This document shows, one piece after another, positions 1 to 9,551 of a stretch of 64,000 bases of DNA. The translations under genes were made by a program, and so were the position numbers. Numbering within the stretch: the first letter of the stretch is position 1; each line of letters opens with the position of its first letter. The DNA is from JAPLFM01 sp964650885. Its GTDB lineage: Bacteria; Bacteroidota; Ignavibacteria; Kapaibacteriales; UBA2268. The stretch spans positions 1 to 64,000 of the forward strand of contig CAZYXG010000004.1 of the NCBI GenBank assembly GCA_964650885.1. The letters are read 5' to 3'. Under the pieces are notes generated by a model. It ran no database searches. It had not been told where the DNA came from and worked only from the letters and a program-made list of their open reading frames with translations.

Positions 1-931
1 TGTAATGTGCTCCTAAGTTTCTGCGTTCTTTCGGATTCATTACACTTTGAAACATAGAGCCAAAAATTGCAGGTGATATTTTACTCCAGTCAATGTAACA
101 GCAGTCGAGCAAGGCTTGTCGCATTTTGCTGTCAAAACTTGCAATAGGCAAGTTTTCTTCAAACAGTTTTCCGTTTACATAAGGAAAGTCTGCAAGTTGC
201 TCGTCCAAATTTTTAAAACGGTTTTCTTTTGCAGTATTTAATACTTGAAAAAGTTCTTGCAATTTTGATGCAAGGTCGATTCCGTCTTCGGCTGTCCGCT
301 GTTCTAAATATTCTTGAAATTGTTGCTTGTTGAAAATTGTTGTGTCTTCGGCAAACAATAAAAATAAAATACGAACCAAATAAACTTCTAATGGATGTCC
401 AGTATATCCAATTTCTTCAAGTCTGTCGTGAAGTTTACCCATTAATTCTGCTGCTTTAATGTTTGCAGGGTCTTGTTCTTTGTAAACCTTTTTTTGATAA
501 CCTAAAATGTATCCGAAATGCTGAACATTATTTACAAGGTCGTTTAGTTTAAATTCTACGGTTTTATCTTCTTCTAGGTCGTAAAGTCTAAAGTTATCAA
601 AGTCTGAAATAAGTATGTATTTGGGTAATTCGTGTTGTTTCAGTCCATAAGTGTAGTCTTTGGCTTGTTGATATGCTTTGTCGAGCTTTTTACCTCGACT
701 TTTCATTTCAATTAAAATCGTTCCTTTCCAAAGCAAGTCAATATAACCGTCTTTGTCGTCCAGTTTTTTTACTCTGTGTTCAAAGGTCGAAACTCGTTTA
801 CTACTAATACCAAATATGTTAAAAAACTCAACTAAAAACGGCTTTGCGTCTGCTTCTTCGTTTGAAGTGCCAGCCCATTCTTTTGAGAAATTTAATGCTC
901 TATCTTTTATTTCGTTCCAGCTTAATGCCAT
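1..931 (-). CDS. MmeI-like type IIG restriction enzyme/DNA adenine methyltransferase, N-terminal part (runs off the left edge)
   Basis: An open frame of 310 codons runs from the ATG at 929-931 to the left edge with no stop, so only the N-terminal part is present. Residues 65-77 contain the D-X9-E-X-K nuclease signature of the MmeI family (Asp65, Glu75, Lys77), within a region reading IDLLWKG...LIEMKSRG. A helical linker follows. The last visible residues, RRNLGAHYT, are the usual lead-in to motif I of an N6-adenine methyltransferase. This order (PD-(D/E)XK nuclease, helical spacer, methyltransferase) is that of single-chain type IIG/IIL enzymes that both cut and methylate. The methyltransferase core, the NPPF/Y motif and the target-recognition domain lie outside the window, so specificity and integrity cannot be judged. 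Confidence 0.85.
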   Translation of the reverse strand, partial: MALSWNEIKDRALNFSKEWAGTSNEEADAKPFLVEFFNIFGISSKRVSTFEHRVKKLDDKDGYIDLLWKGTILIEMKSRGKKLDKAYQQAKDYTYGLKQHELPKYILISDFDNFRLYDLEEDKTVEFKLNDLVNNVQHFGYILGYQKKVYKEQDPANIKAAELMGKLHDRLEEIGYTGHPLEVYLVRILFLLFAEDTTIFNKQQFQEYLEQRTAEDGIDLASKLQELFQVLNTAKENRFKNLDEQLADFPYVNGKLFEENLPIASFDSKMRQALLDCCYIDWSKISPAIFGSMFQSVMNPKERRNLGAHY

Positions 932-992
932 ATACTTACTATATAATTAATCCAAGATTCAATTTAATAAAAAATCTTTGTCGCTAATCCAC

Positions 993-1020
993 AAAAAAGG
1001 GACTGCGTTCCCGCAATCCC
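993..1020 (-). terminator. Intrinsic terminator downstream of the MDR oxidoreductase
   Basis: Read on the minus strand, GGGATTGCG and CGCAGTCCC form a 9-bp stem with one mismatch around a GGAA loop. Six T residues follow (A993-A998 on the plus strand). It lies about 70 bases past the stop of the oxidoreductase at 1092 and separates it from the restriction gene. Confidence 0.8.
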
Positions 1021-1091
1021 TCTATAAATTTTAAATCACAAAGTATTACAATTTAGCTTATTATTTAACCTTAAGATTTTATTGCCACCTA

Positions 1092-2054
1092 TCAACCAAC
1101 TTTAATCACCACATTTCCTATTTTCTGACCAGTTAGCACATAGCGGAAGGCTTCTGCCACTTGTTCCAATGGGTAGTATCTATCTATAAGAGGTTTGAAA
1201 TAACCTTTGGCTACTAAATCTGCTAAGAAATCTACGTCTTTTTTATTGATTGATGGCAATGGGAACATTAGTTTTTTGCCGCCGAATAGTGGTGTTATTA
1301 TTGCTAAAAAAAGATTCTGTCCTTTATATCCTAATTCTGTGGATATATAAATGCCTTGCTTTTTCATAATAGGGCGACACTTATTGAATGAGCTTTTGCC
1401 AACTGCATCGAACACAAATTCAAAACTATGGTTCATTTTAGTGAAATCTTGCTTGTTGTAATCTATCACTATATCTGCACCAAGTGCTTTCACTTTTTCT
1501 ATATTGGCTGTGTCGGTAACGGCTGTAACATTTGCACCATAATATTTGCAGAGTTGAACGGCGGCCGAACCTATAGCACCTGTGCCACCATTTACTAAAA
1601 CATTCTGTCCAGCAGAAACTTTGGCAGCCAATACATTGCATAAGGCATAATGACTGCCTTCGGCTATTGCAGCAGCTTCATAAATGTCTATATTTTCTGG
1701 TGTGATACTAATTGGGTCATTGTCGTTTTTAATTAAGTATTCTTCATGGCCACTAAATTTTGTGTCATCAAAGCCAAACACTTTATCGCCAACTTTATAT
1801 GTTCTAACTTTACTTCCAATTGCTTCTATCACTCCAGAGAATTCGCAACCCAGCGAAATATACTTGGGAGCAGTTAGTCCACTAAAGAATCTAACGATAA
1901 AAGGAGTTGCACTAAGGAAACCGCAATCAGTCCTATTGACAGTGCTTGCATAAACTTTGATTAAAATTTCATTGTCGCTCGGAGTTGGTTTTGGCAAGTC
2001 AACCAATTCTAATACATCTGGCGATCCATATTTTGTTCTTACTATTGCTTTCAT
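1092..2054 (-). CDS. NAD(P)-dependent MDR-family oxidoreductase (quinone oxidoreductase/zinc-independent alcohol dehydrogenase type)
   Basis: A 320-residue medium-chain dehydrogenase/reductase. The N-terminal GroES-like domain starts MKAIVRTKYGSPDVLEL. The nucleotide-binding fold carries NGGTGAIGSAAVQL at about residues 150-163. The catalytic-zinc and structural-zinc cysteine clusters of true alcohol dehydrogenases are absent, which places it with NADPH:quinone or enoyl reductases. The frame is open up to an ATG at 2108 that would add 18 residues. I prefer the internal ATG at 2054 because the family begins at MKA. The gene stands alone, with a terminator at 993-1020. The substrate cannot be told from sequence. 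Confidence 0.85.
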   Translation of the reverse strand: MKAIVRTKYGSPDVLELVDLPKPTPSDNEILIKVYASTVNRTDCGFLSATPFIVRFFSGLTAPKYISLGCEFSGVIEAIGSKVRTYKVGDKVFGFDDTKFSGHEEYLIKNDNDPISITPENIDIYEAAAIAEGSHYALCNVLAAKVSAGQNVLVNGGTGAIGSAAVQLCKYYGANVTAVTDTANIEKVKALGADIVIDYNKQDFTKMNHSFEFVFDAVGKSSFNKCRPIMKKQGIYISTELGYKGQNLFLAIITPLFGGKKLMFPLPSINKKDVDFLADLVAKGYFKPLIDRYYPLEQVAEAFRYVLTGQKIGNVVIKVG

Positions 2055-2212
2055 TTTGGCAATACGATTGGAATAGGGAAAAGTTATATTGAACACCTTT
2101 CGAGCCATTTGGAAATTATCGGTTTGAATTTGATTAAAAGTTAAACTAAAGAAAGTTATTTCGCCAAACTTTCTCCTTACTCTTTCGTAATCTAATTGCT
2201 TATTAGTAAGTT

Positions 2213-2277
2213 AATACCAATTGTTCGGGAAATATAATTCTCAAATGAACAACGCAAGTTTATAATTATTTGGTATT
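2213..2277. repeat. Nested inverted repeats in the oxidoreductase/TPR divergent gap
   Basis: AATACCAA (2213-2220) pairs with TTGGTATT (2270-2277), and inside it TTGTTC (2221-2226) pairs with GAACAA (2247-2252). The repeats sit in the 257-base gap between two divergently transcribed genes, where regulatory DNA is expected. I found no TAnnTTTG promoter element here, so a role as operator or as mRNA leader structure is only possible. Confidence 0.35.
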
Positions 2278-2365
2278 TAGAAAATTTATCATTAATTTAC
2301 TTCGCAGCATAATCTAAAAAACTGAAAACTTTGTTTTCGAACCAAATACTCAAGAAAATTTGAAA

Positions 2366-5300
2366 ATGAGATTAAAATTCTTTTTCAATGGTTTGTTTCT
2401 TTTTGCATTTTCCGCTTTGGCGAATGCTCAAATACTGCAACCTTTTGAAAGTACGCCATCTTTGAACTACACCCAGTCCAAATCTGTTTATGATTTGGGG
2501 CTAATTCGTTTTGCCGATTTCAAATTGGAAAGGCTTAAAAACCTTAGTGGCTATGCCGCAGAAGATAAAAAGCTAATCCTTGAAGCAGAAATTGAATTTG
2601 AAAACGGTTCGTGGGATATAGCAGAACAAAAGTTGGCTCACTTTATTGAAACTCGAGACAACTCTCCTTTGCAAGCGTTAGCTTCCTATCAGAGAGCTGT
2701 GATTAATTTCGTTGTGAAACGTTATGATAGAGCCGAGTTTTATTTCGACCAAGCGCGCAAACTAGCCGAAGAAAGCGCTGTACTTAGAAATGATCCAAGC
2801 TACGACCAATTAGTTTATTCCTCCTTTTATTGGCGTGGGGTTTCTTTCTATAATATTGGCAAATTGCAAGAAGCAAAACAAAGCTTCGAACTTTGCCAAT
2901 TGAAATATCCAAAGAATCCAATGGCAGACGATGCATTGTTTGCTTTGGGCTTGATAGCAGAGCAAACTCAAAAGAATGATGATGCAGTTGCTTACTATAA
3001 GAAAGTACGCACGCTTTATCCAGAGCGAAATAATTATTTAATTTGTTTGGCTCGTGAGGCGAGTAACTATTTGGTGCTTCGCAATCCAAGCTCTGCTATG
3101 ATACAGCTTGAAAGAGCCGAATCTGCTTGGGAGCAAATCCAACTACAAGAGAATCGCTCTAAGGATTCAACAATACTTTATCAATATGAAAAGCAATCTT
3201 ATATAGAAGAAATCCCAAATCTACTTTTGTTTTTAAGAGCCGAATCATCGAACTTAGCTAATAACTTCGCTGCTTCTATTAGCTATTATAAAAACTTTAT
3301 AGATAGATATCTTGAAAGTCCACTTTTGCTCAATGCTAAATTCGGTTTGGGTTTCGCCCAATTGAATAAAGGCGAACTAAAAGATGCTATTGTTAATTTC
3401 AACGAAGTTATCACAAAAGCTGGCGACAAAGATTGGAAAACAAAAGCTGCCGCCCAACTATATAGAGCAATTGCTCTGAAACGCAGTGGCGATACCGAAC
3501 AAGCTAAAAAAGAATTCTCTGCCTTGGCTTCTATTAATGGATTTCCGTATTTAAGTTTAGCTTTAATTGAGCTTGGTCAAATTTACTATGAAGAAAGAGA
3601 TTTCTTAAACTCTCAAAAAACTTTAGAAAAAGCAGACCGAGAAGCTCAAGATCCAGTAAGTACAGTCCGAGCTAAAATATTGCTTGGCGTTTCGCAAATG
3701 GAATTAACCAATTGGGACAAAGCAGTAACTGAATTCAGAGAAGCACGCACAATAGCTGAAAACACTAGCCAAATCGTGATGCCCGATCGCCAGCTCTATA
3801 TATTTGAGACATTCCTTAAAGAAGGTATTGTTCAAGTGCAGAACCAAAAAAGCAATGAAGCAATTAATGTACTGAATAACTTTATTTCAAAAGCAGGCAA
3901 AGACCCACGCAAATCCGAAGGTATTTTCTGGCTTGCTGAAGCATACTACAGAAGCGATTTGCTTACAAATGCTATCGAAACTTATGAATCTCTTTATAAC
4001 TCAAATTCAGTAAACGAAAGAAAAGAAGAAATTCTTTATGGCTTGGGTTGGTCTTATTTCAGAAAAAAACAATTCAGCAAATCGTCGCAATATTTCGATC
4101 AGTTATTGAAAGAATTTCCAAACTCAAAGTTTGGAGTGGAAGTGCTTACTCGCCAAGGCGATGGCTACTACTTAGAAAAGAATTACAGCAAAGCAGCTGA
4201 ATCATATACCAGAGCAGCAAAGCTTCGCCCCGATACAGAAGAAGGTCAGTACTCGGCATATCAACTTTGCCATGCTCTTTATAGAGGCAATAAGTTAGAT
4301 CAAGCAGTGAATTCATTGCTTGATTTTGTGAGAAAATATAGCAAATCGCAATTCGCACCAAATGCAATGTATCTGACTGGCTGGATTAAATTCCAACAAA
4401 AGAAATACAAAGAAGCAATTGAAAATTATAATTTCTTGATAGATGCCTATCCACAATCTGGATTAATAGCTCGCACCCACTATGCAATCGGCGATGCTTA
4501 TTTCAACCAAGAAAACTATGAAAAAGCAACAATATCGTACAAAGTAGTGATAGATAATTATCCTTCTTCCGATATTGCACCCGAAGCTATGCGTGGGGTA
4601 CAGCAATGCCTTGAGCTAACTGGCAGAGAAGAAGAAGCGGTGCAGATATTAAATAATTATACAGAAAAAAATGCTGATTCTCCATTTTATAGAGAGTTCA
4701 AAGAAAAAGCAGCTTCCATATTATTCGATAATAGAAAGTACAAAGATGCTATTAGCGAATATGAAAATATGATAAATAAAACTCCTGATAGCCCTAAGAA
4801 TGTAGAATCAATCTATTGGATTGGGAAAAGTTATGTGGGAATGGCAAACTACGACGAAGCCGACAAAACATTTATTAAGTTAATTCAGAAATATCCAAAA
4901 AGCGAACAAGCCCCATTGGCACTTTTGGAGCGTGGACTTTTAAAGAAAAAACTGAATGATGCTAAAGCTGCCGATGAGATTCTGCTTGAATTATCGAATA
5001 AATATCCTGAGAATATCATAGCATCTCAAGCCATTTTCGAACGTGCAATTATGAAATATGCTATTGGCGACACAGCCGGCTCGATGTCCCTTTATAACGA
5101 ATTGGCAGATAAATATGATCGCTCCGAATATGCGACAGAGTCAAGATATAGAGTGGCTAAATATTTAAAAAATACTGGCAAATTGGATTCCTCCAAAGCT
5201 CAATTCGAAAAACTTGCAAATGTAGTTAGCAATCAGGATTTGTCAGCAGAAGCTCGCTATAGAATTGGAGAAATAGAAGTGAGCCGAGGTAATTTAGATT

Positions 5301-5512
5301 CTGCATTGGCTAATTTCGATATAGTGAAAGAAAAATTCTCAGGAATTGAAGATTGGTTCTCACTTTCTATGCTTGCAATGGCGGAAATTTACGAGAAACA
5401 ATCAAATACTGCGAAAGCAATTGAATGCTACAACATAATTCTATCGCTTCGCCCAGAGGACGACTTCGGTAAAACTGCAAAGCAAAGAATAAAAACTTTG
5501 AAAAAAGATTAA
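2366..5512 (+). CDS. Large periplasmic tetratricopeptide-repeat protein
   Basis: A 1048-residue exported protein made almost wholly of TPR-like helical hairpins. The first 22 residues (MRLKFFFNGLFLFAFSALANA) form a signal peptide, so it is periplasmic. Canonical repeats such as AEAYYRSDLLTNAIETYESL and GDAYFNQENYEKATISYKVV recur from about residue 110 to the C terminus, with the Y-P-x-S spacing of CpoB/YbgF and BamD-type repeats. An in-frame TTG at 2360 could add two residues; the ATG at 2366 is the natural start. Its stop is one base before the ATG of the next gene, so the two are co-transcribed with the SPOR and TonB genes downstream. By family and context it should be a protein-protein scaffold in the envelope. 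The partner is unknown. Confidence 0.85.
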   Translation: MRLKFFFNGLFLFAFSALANAQILQPFESTPSLNYTQSKSVYDLGLIRFADFKLERLKNLSGYAAEDKKLILEAEIEFENGSWDIAEQKLAHFIETRDNSPLQALASYQRAVINFVVKRYDRAEFYFDQARKLAEESAVLRNDPSYDQLVYSSFYWRGVSFYNIGKLQEAKQSFELCQLKYPKNPMADDALFALGLIAEQTQKNDDAVAYYKKVRTLYPERNNYLICLAREASNYLVLRNPSSAMIQLERAESAWEQIQLQENRSKDSTILYQYEKQSYIEEIPNLLLFLRAESSNLANNFAASISYYKNFIDRYLESPLLLNAKFGLGFAQLNKGELKDAIVNFNEVITKAGDKDWKTKAAAQLYRAIALKRSGDTEQAKKEFSALASINGFPYLSLALIELGQIYYEERDFLNSQKTLEKADREAQDPVSTVRAKILLGVSQMELTNWDKAVTEFREARTIAENTSQIVMPDRQLYIFETFLKEGIVQVQNQKSNEAINVLNNFISKAGKDPRKSEGIFWLAEAYYRSDLLTNAIETYESLYNSNSVNERKEEILYGLGWSYFRKKQFSKSSQYFDQLLKEFPNSKFGVEVLTRQGDGYYLEKNYSKAAESYTRAAKLRPDTEEGQYSAYQLCHALYRGNKLDQAVNSLLDFVRKYSKSQFAPNAMYLTGWIKFQQKKYKEAIENYNFLIDAYPQSGLIARTHYAIGDAYFNQENYEKATISYKVVIDNYPSSDIAPEAMRGVQQCLELTGREEEAVQILNNYTEKNADSPFYREFKEKAASILFDNRKYKDAISEYENMINKTPDSPKNVESIYWIGKSYVGMANYDEADKTFIKLIQKYPKSEQAPLALLERGLLKKKLNDAKAADEILLELSNKYPENIIASQAIFERAIMKYAIGDTAGSMSLYNELADKYDRSEYATESRYRVAKYLKNTGKLDSSKAQFEKLANVVSNQDLSAEARYRIGEIEVSRGNLDSALANFDIVKEKFSGIEDWFSLSMLAMAEIYEKQSNTAKAIECYNIILSLRPEDDFGKTAKQRIKTLKKD

Positions 5513-5513
5513 T

Positions 5514-7103
5514 ATGAAAATAAAAGTAATCATATATTTATTATTAGCGACTGTTGCTTTGGCTATTGCCCAAGAGCAGGAGAAAAAGCGTGCGTCCGAA
5601 CCATTCGATTTGCCAAATGCTATAATTTATGGCGATGCAACACTTAATGTTTCAGGTGGAATCAAACAAACACCAAGCAGATTTTTGGCACTAAACAAAC
5701 GTGAACTTGACTCAATTAATAGTCTAGAAAAACAACAGTCTATTCTTATTCCACAGCAACAAATAAATACTAATCTTTACCAGAGCAATCATCAAAGTGG
5801 TTTCTTAGATGCAAGTTTCGGCAGATTTTCTACTGCAAAGGCGACTGCTGGCTATGCTTTTAATATGAGTGATTATAAACTATTCGCCAAAGCCGATTTG
5901 GACTTATCGAGTGGCTTTATAACGAATACAGATTACTCAAAATTTGGAGCAAATGTATTTTCGGATTACATTACTCCAGAGAAATTTTGGCTATTTGGCG
6001 GAAGCAAAACAAGAACTAAACTCGATTTCAATATGAATAGTTATAAAAATTATTCTAACACAATTGCAAGTGATTTAAGTAGCAATAATATTGATTTCGC
6101 TATAGATGTAGATGGGCTTTATAATGGATTCAAATTTAAAACTGGAATTGACTTCAATAACTCAGGATTTACTGGATATTCAATTGATAATTCTGCAATG
6201 CGAATTGGTGGATTTGCAAGTCTGTTAAATCCGCTGACTGATTTCACAATTGGAGGTAATTTGCGTTTGGAAATGAATAGCTTCAATTCAAATTCTGCAA
6301 ACGTTATGCTGCTGAACGCAACAATAGATTATGAAAAAAATGAAACTAAGCTTTACGGATTGCTTGGTGTGAAAATGATAGGCTCTACTTTGGATGAAAC
6401 TAAAGTAGCCCCCGACGTAATGCTTGGATTAGATTATAAAGTAAATTATAAATACACATTGCGAGCAAAGTTGGAATCGGGTTTGCATCAAAATTATTTC
6501 CAGAATTTATTGGGTGCTAATCCCTATTTGAATAAATTGAACATAGTGCCTACTTATGATTTGGCTAAACTAAATATATCGGCTGTGTATCATTCGAGCA
6601 AAGATTTTTTCTTAATGGTGGGTGGCAGACTAAATTTAAGCAAAAACTTACCGATATATGTTTCAGATACTCTTAACTCATTCGGTATAAATTATTTAGA
6701 TGGAATGAGCTTTGGTGTTTATACAGAAGCAATTTGGCAGATTGAACCGAGTAGTAATTTAATAATTGCAGCAGAGTTCAATAGTGGAAGTTTGGATAGC
6801 ACCAGTAAGATGATGCCCTACTTAATTCCATTAAAAGCTGCTATAAATTATGAAAAAACATTTTTTGAGCAGTTAAAATTAAAACTTGGCTTGGAATATG
6901 TTGGTGAAAGAAATGCAGATTTGGCGGATATTAAAAAACTGCCTGCATTTATTAATCTAAATTTTGGTATAAGTTATTTAATTTCAAACAGATTGTCGGT
7001 AAATGCAAACTTTGAAAATATTCTAAATCAGGATATTTACATTTGGGATAATTTGAAAGAAAGAACATTATTTGCCAAACTTGGTGTTTTTTGGACTTTT
7101 TAA
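5514..7103 (+). CDS. Outer-membrane beta-barrel protein, TonB-receptor-like, without plug domain
   Basis: A 529-residue protein with a signal peptide (MKIKVIIYLLLATVALAIAQ). Alternating amphipathic strands from about residue 95 onward end in NRLSVNANFENILNQ and a terminal FWTF. This C-terminal pattern is that of TonB-dependent receptor barrels (strand, NLLN-like turn, final aromatic residue). The usual plug domain and N-terminal carboxypeptidase-like domain are missing, and the protein is much shorter than SusC-type receptors. It follows the TPR gene by one base and precedes the SPOR gene by 29 bases. It is probably the outer-membrane member of this operon. Cargo, if any, is unknown. Confidence 0.75.
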   Translation: MKIKVIIYLLLATVALAIAQEQEKKRASEPFDLPNAIIYGDATLNVSGGIKQTPSRFLALNKRELDSINSLEKQQSILIPQQQINTNLYQSNHQSGFLDASFGRFSTAKATAGYAFNMSDYKLFAKADLDLSSGFITNTDYSKFGANVFSDYITPEKFWLFGGSKTRTKLDFNMNSYKNYSNTIASDLSSNNIDFAIDVDGLYNGFKFKTGIDFNNSGFTGYSIDNSAMRIGGFASLLNPLTDFTIGGNLRLEMNSFNSNSANVMLLNATIDYEKNETKLYGLLGVKMIGSTLDETKVAPDVMLGLDYKVNYKYTLRAKLESGLHQNYFQNLLGANPYLNKLNIVPTYDLAKLNISAVYHSSKDFFLMVGGRLNLSKNLPIYVSDTLNSFGINYLDGMSFGVYTEAIWQIEPSSNLIIAAEFNSGSLDSTSKMMPYLIPLKAAINYEKTFFEQLKLKLGLEYVGERNADLADIKKLPAFINLNFGISYLISNRLSVNANFENILNQDIYIWDNLKERTLFAKLGVFWTF

Positions 7104-7132
7104 TTAAAAAAGTTAGATACTAATTCTTAACT

Positions 7133-8677
7133 ATGTCTATTTTCGAAAATACATTAAAACCAGAAGAAGAAATTGGCGGGTTTATACCTGGGCAAGATGG
7201 CGATGACATCTTCGCTTTGGAAAAACTTGACAGTTACGCTGGTGATTTACCTGATTTCGATTTCAAGGAAGCCGCAGTTTCTGATATAATTAAACCAAAA
7301 AAAGAAAATAAAGTTGAAAACGAAGTTGAAGAAGCAGAAGATGAAATAGAAGAAGGCGAAGATTTTCCTGGAGAAGACGATAGCTTTATGAATTCGCCTG
7401 AACCACCCGAAAAGAAACAAGAGCCAGCTGGTTGGGGACAAGATTACTATGAAGACGAAGATGAAGAAGATGCAATCGCAGACCCTGCTGCCAAAGCTGC
7501 TTCAACTGGACTTGTAATAGAAGACGATGAACTTAAAGCACTTTTATCGAGCGAGTTAGATAGAACTTCCGATCGCAGGAAAATGCGAGAATATACCAAG
7601 AATTTGGAAGAAGAGAAAGCTAGCAAACCTCCTAGCTCTGGTAATTACGACTCTCCTTTTGGCGATGTACCAGACTTTATTGAACATCCAGAAGTCTTAG
7701 ATTTTGAAGAAATTAAAGCAGACAAACCATCGCAATATGGGTTGAAAGAAATTGATGGTCAAAGCCACCACAAAGCAGAAGCCAAGATAGATGAAGACAA
7801 TCCATTAGCAGACAAAGAAGACAAGAAGAAAAAGAAACGTTTGCCGCTTTGGCAAATAATTACTTTTTCCGCTGTTGCTGCATTGCTATTGCTATCGGGT
7901 ATTGGTTGGGGAGTTTATAAATTTATGAATTCCGAGCTTACTCCAGCCCAGAAAAAAGAAAAAGAATTAGCTGATAAAAAAGAAAAAGATAAAAAGAAAG
8001 ATTCTAAAATAGCTGCTGTGAAACCTGCTGAACCAGTTCATGCCGAAAATACACAGGCCGATTCGGGACATACTGAGGGTGAAGCGACTACCGATGCGGA
8101 ACATACTGCTGAAGATACTCACGGCACTACAAATACTGATGCCCATATTGCTACAGACAGCCACGATGCAACAACAAATCATGCTGCTACAATTGACAAA
8201 CACAGTACTGCACCAAGTTCGGGTCATTCAGCTACGAAAGAATCCTCAAAAGTTAGCCACGATGTGGCTATGGGCAAATCAGCAAAGAATAATTCAAAAC
8301 ATGGAGAACCTGAGCATTTAACTCCGAAAAGTAGAAGAGAAAATTCTTCTCACAGCACAAGCAAGAAAAACAACAAATCTCTCAGAAGCAATAATGACCC
8401 AACAAAGTCTATAATTGCTAGAAAAATTGAAGTTGATGAAAAAGTGAAACCAATATACTCAGTTCAAATCTATGCATCACCTTCTAAAGACGATGCTGAA
8501 GACTGGATGATGAAACTTAAGCGGCTAAAAGTAGGTAGTATAAGAATGGATACTCAAAAAGTTCGAGGCGAACTTTGGCATAGAGTACGATTTGGTGAGT
8601 TTGAATCTAAAGAAGATGCACGCAATGCTGCTATAAAATTGGGTTTTGCACAATCTTGGATAGATAGAATTAAATAA
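7133..8677 (+). CDS. Single-pass membrane protein with C-terminal SPOR (peptidoglycan-binding) domain
   Basis: A 514-residue protein in four parts. Residues 1-230 are a very acidic cytoplasmic region with runs of E/D. Residues 236-262 are a transmembrane helix preceded by KKKKRLPLW. Residues 265-430 are a low-complexity periplasmic linker rich in His, Thr, Ala and Lys. The C-terminal 75 residues form a SPOR domain (IYSVQIYASPSKDDAEDW ... RVRFGEFESKEDARNAA). SPOR domains bind denuded glycan strands at division sites. The orientation (cytoplasmic N terminus, periplasmic SPOR) follows FtsN/DamX. It is in the same operon as the TPR and barrel genes, with tonB downstream, and suggests envelope tethering or constriction. 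Confidence 0.85.
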   Translation: MSIFENTLKPEEEIGGFIPGQDGDDIFALEKLDSYAGDLPDFDFKEAAVSDIIKPKKENKVENEVEEAEDEIEEGEDFPGEDDSFMNSPEPPEKKQEPAGWGQDYYEDEDEEDAIADPAAKAASTGLVIEDDELKALLSSELDRTSDRRKMREYTKNLEEEKASKPPSSGNYDSPFGDVPDFIEHPEVLDFEEIKADKPSQYGLKEIDGQSHHKAEAKIDEDNPLADKEDKKKKKRLPLWQIITFSAVAALLLLSGIGWGVYKFMNSELTPAQKKEKELADKKEKDKKKDSKIAAVKPAEPVHAENTQADSGHTEGEATTDAEHTAEDTHGTTNTDAHIATDSHDATTNHAATIDKHSTAPSSGHSATKESSKVSHDVAMGKSAKNNSKHGEPEHLTPKSRRENSSHSTSKKNNKSLRSNNDPTKSIIARKIEVDEKVKPIYSVQIYASPSKDDAEDWMMKLKRLKVGSIRMDTQKVRGELWHRVRFGEFESKEDARNAAIKLGFAQSWIDRIK

Positions 8678-8767
8678 AATTGTTTATTTTTGTAAACACT
8701 AAGTGCGTAAGTATTTAGTTAATAGCAAATAAGCTTTTCCTTTAATTGAAACATTGCGGGGGTAATT

Positions 8768-9550
8768 ATGTTTCAATCTGATGATAATAAAGAACAAAAA
8801 TTAGTGATACACATCCCAATTCCTTGGGATAAGTTCACTGCGAGGGGCTTTTTTGCCTCCTTAACTTTGTTGCTATTGCTATTTTTTATTACTCCATATT
8901 TTAAAATAGCACCACCTCCACCAATCAAAGAAATTCACACTATACCAATTGAGATACTAAATCTTGGCTCTGGCGATGGCACAGGCAAACGCTCTGGCAA
9001 TTTGACTGCTGAAGGTGCTATGCAAAAAGGCGATGCCCCAGTAATCAATATACAAGATGCTCAAAGCTCTGCAAAAGATGCAAAAAAAGCTAACGTAACT
9101 AACGCAATGAATGACGACCCAGCGCACTATAGAGCTGTGGAACAATTGAAAGCCCAAAACACAAACCAAAATAGTAAATCTGGCGATGCCCAAAACACTG
9201 TGGGTAATTCTAAAGGTAATGCTGATGGAAATGGTTTGGGTATGCGAGGCACAGGCAAAGGAGCTGGAGACGGCTTTGGCGACATTAATTGGGGTGGTGG
9301 CGGAAATAGACTTGTGGTGCAAAAACAACTGCCTAAAGTGCCTGCTGGAGTTAATAACAATGCCCGAATAGTGCTTCAGTTCAAAGTTTTGCCCGATGGC
9401 TCTGTTAGCAATGTAATAGCTAAACAAAAAGCTGACCCAGCACTCGAACAAGCTGCTATTGCTGCTCTAAAAAAATGGCGATTCAATCGTTTGAATGATG
9501 ATGCTGCAGTGATGGTTGGAACTATTCCTTTAACATTTATCTTCAAATAA
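8768..9550 (+). CDS. TonB-family energy transducer
   Basis: A 260-residue protein with a short cytoplasmic start, one transmembrane helix at about residues 28-46 (SLTLLLLLFFITPYFKI), a short PPPPI segment, and a Gly/Asn-rich periplasmic spacer (GNADGNGLGMRGTGKGAGDGFG). The C-terminal TonB domain spans about residues 185-260 and includes VLPDGSVSNV and AALKKWRFNRL. TonB transmits proton-motive force from ExbB/ExbD to outer-membrane receptors; no exbB or exbD is in this window. A GGGGG run ends 6 bases before the ATG and is a plausible ribosome binding site. A TAnnTTTG-type element (TATTTTTG, 8685-8692) lies in the 90-base gap from the SPOR gene, but no well-spaced upstream element was found, so a private promoter is unproven. 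Confidence 0.88.
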   Translation: MFQSDDNKEQKLVIHIPIPWDKFTARGFFASLTLLLLLFFITPYFKIAPPPPIKEIHTIPIEILNLGSGDGTGKRSGNLTAEGAMQKGDAPVINIQDAQSSAKDAKKANVTNAMNDDPAHYRAVEQLKAQNTNQNSKSGDAQNTVGNSKGNADGNGLGMRGTGKGAGDGFGDINWGGGGNRLVVQKQLPKVPAGVNNNARIVLQFKVLPDGSVSNVIAKQKADPALEQAAIAALKKWRFNRLNDDAAVMVGTIPLTFIFK

Positions 9551-9551
9551 A

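Noticed and set aside
753..950. 65-codon plus-strand frame near the left edge
   Set aside because: It is antisense to the MmeI-like gene, whose motif-bearing frame is convincing.
8957..9451. 164-codon frame on the minus strand inside tonB
   Set aside because: It is opposite to a clear TonB protein and its translation has the Cys/Ser/Ile-rich look of an antisense shadow.
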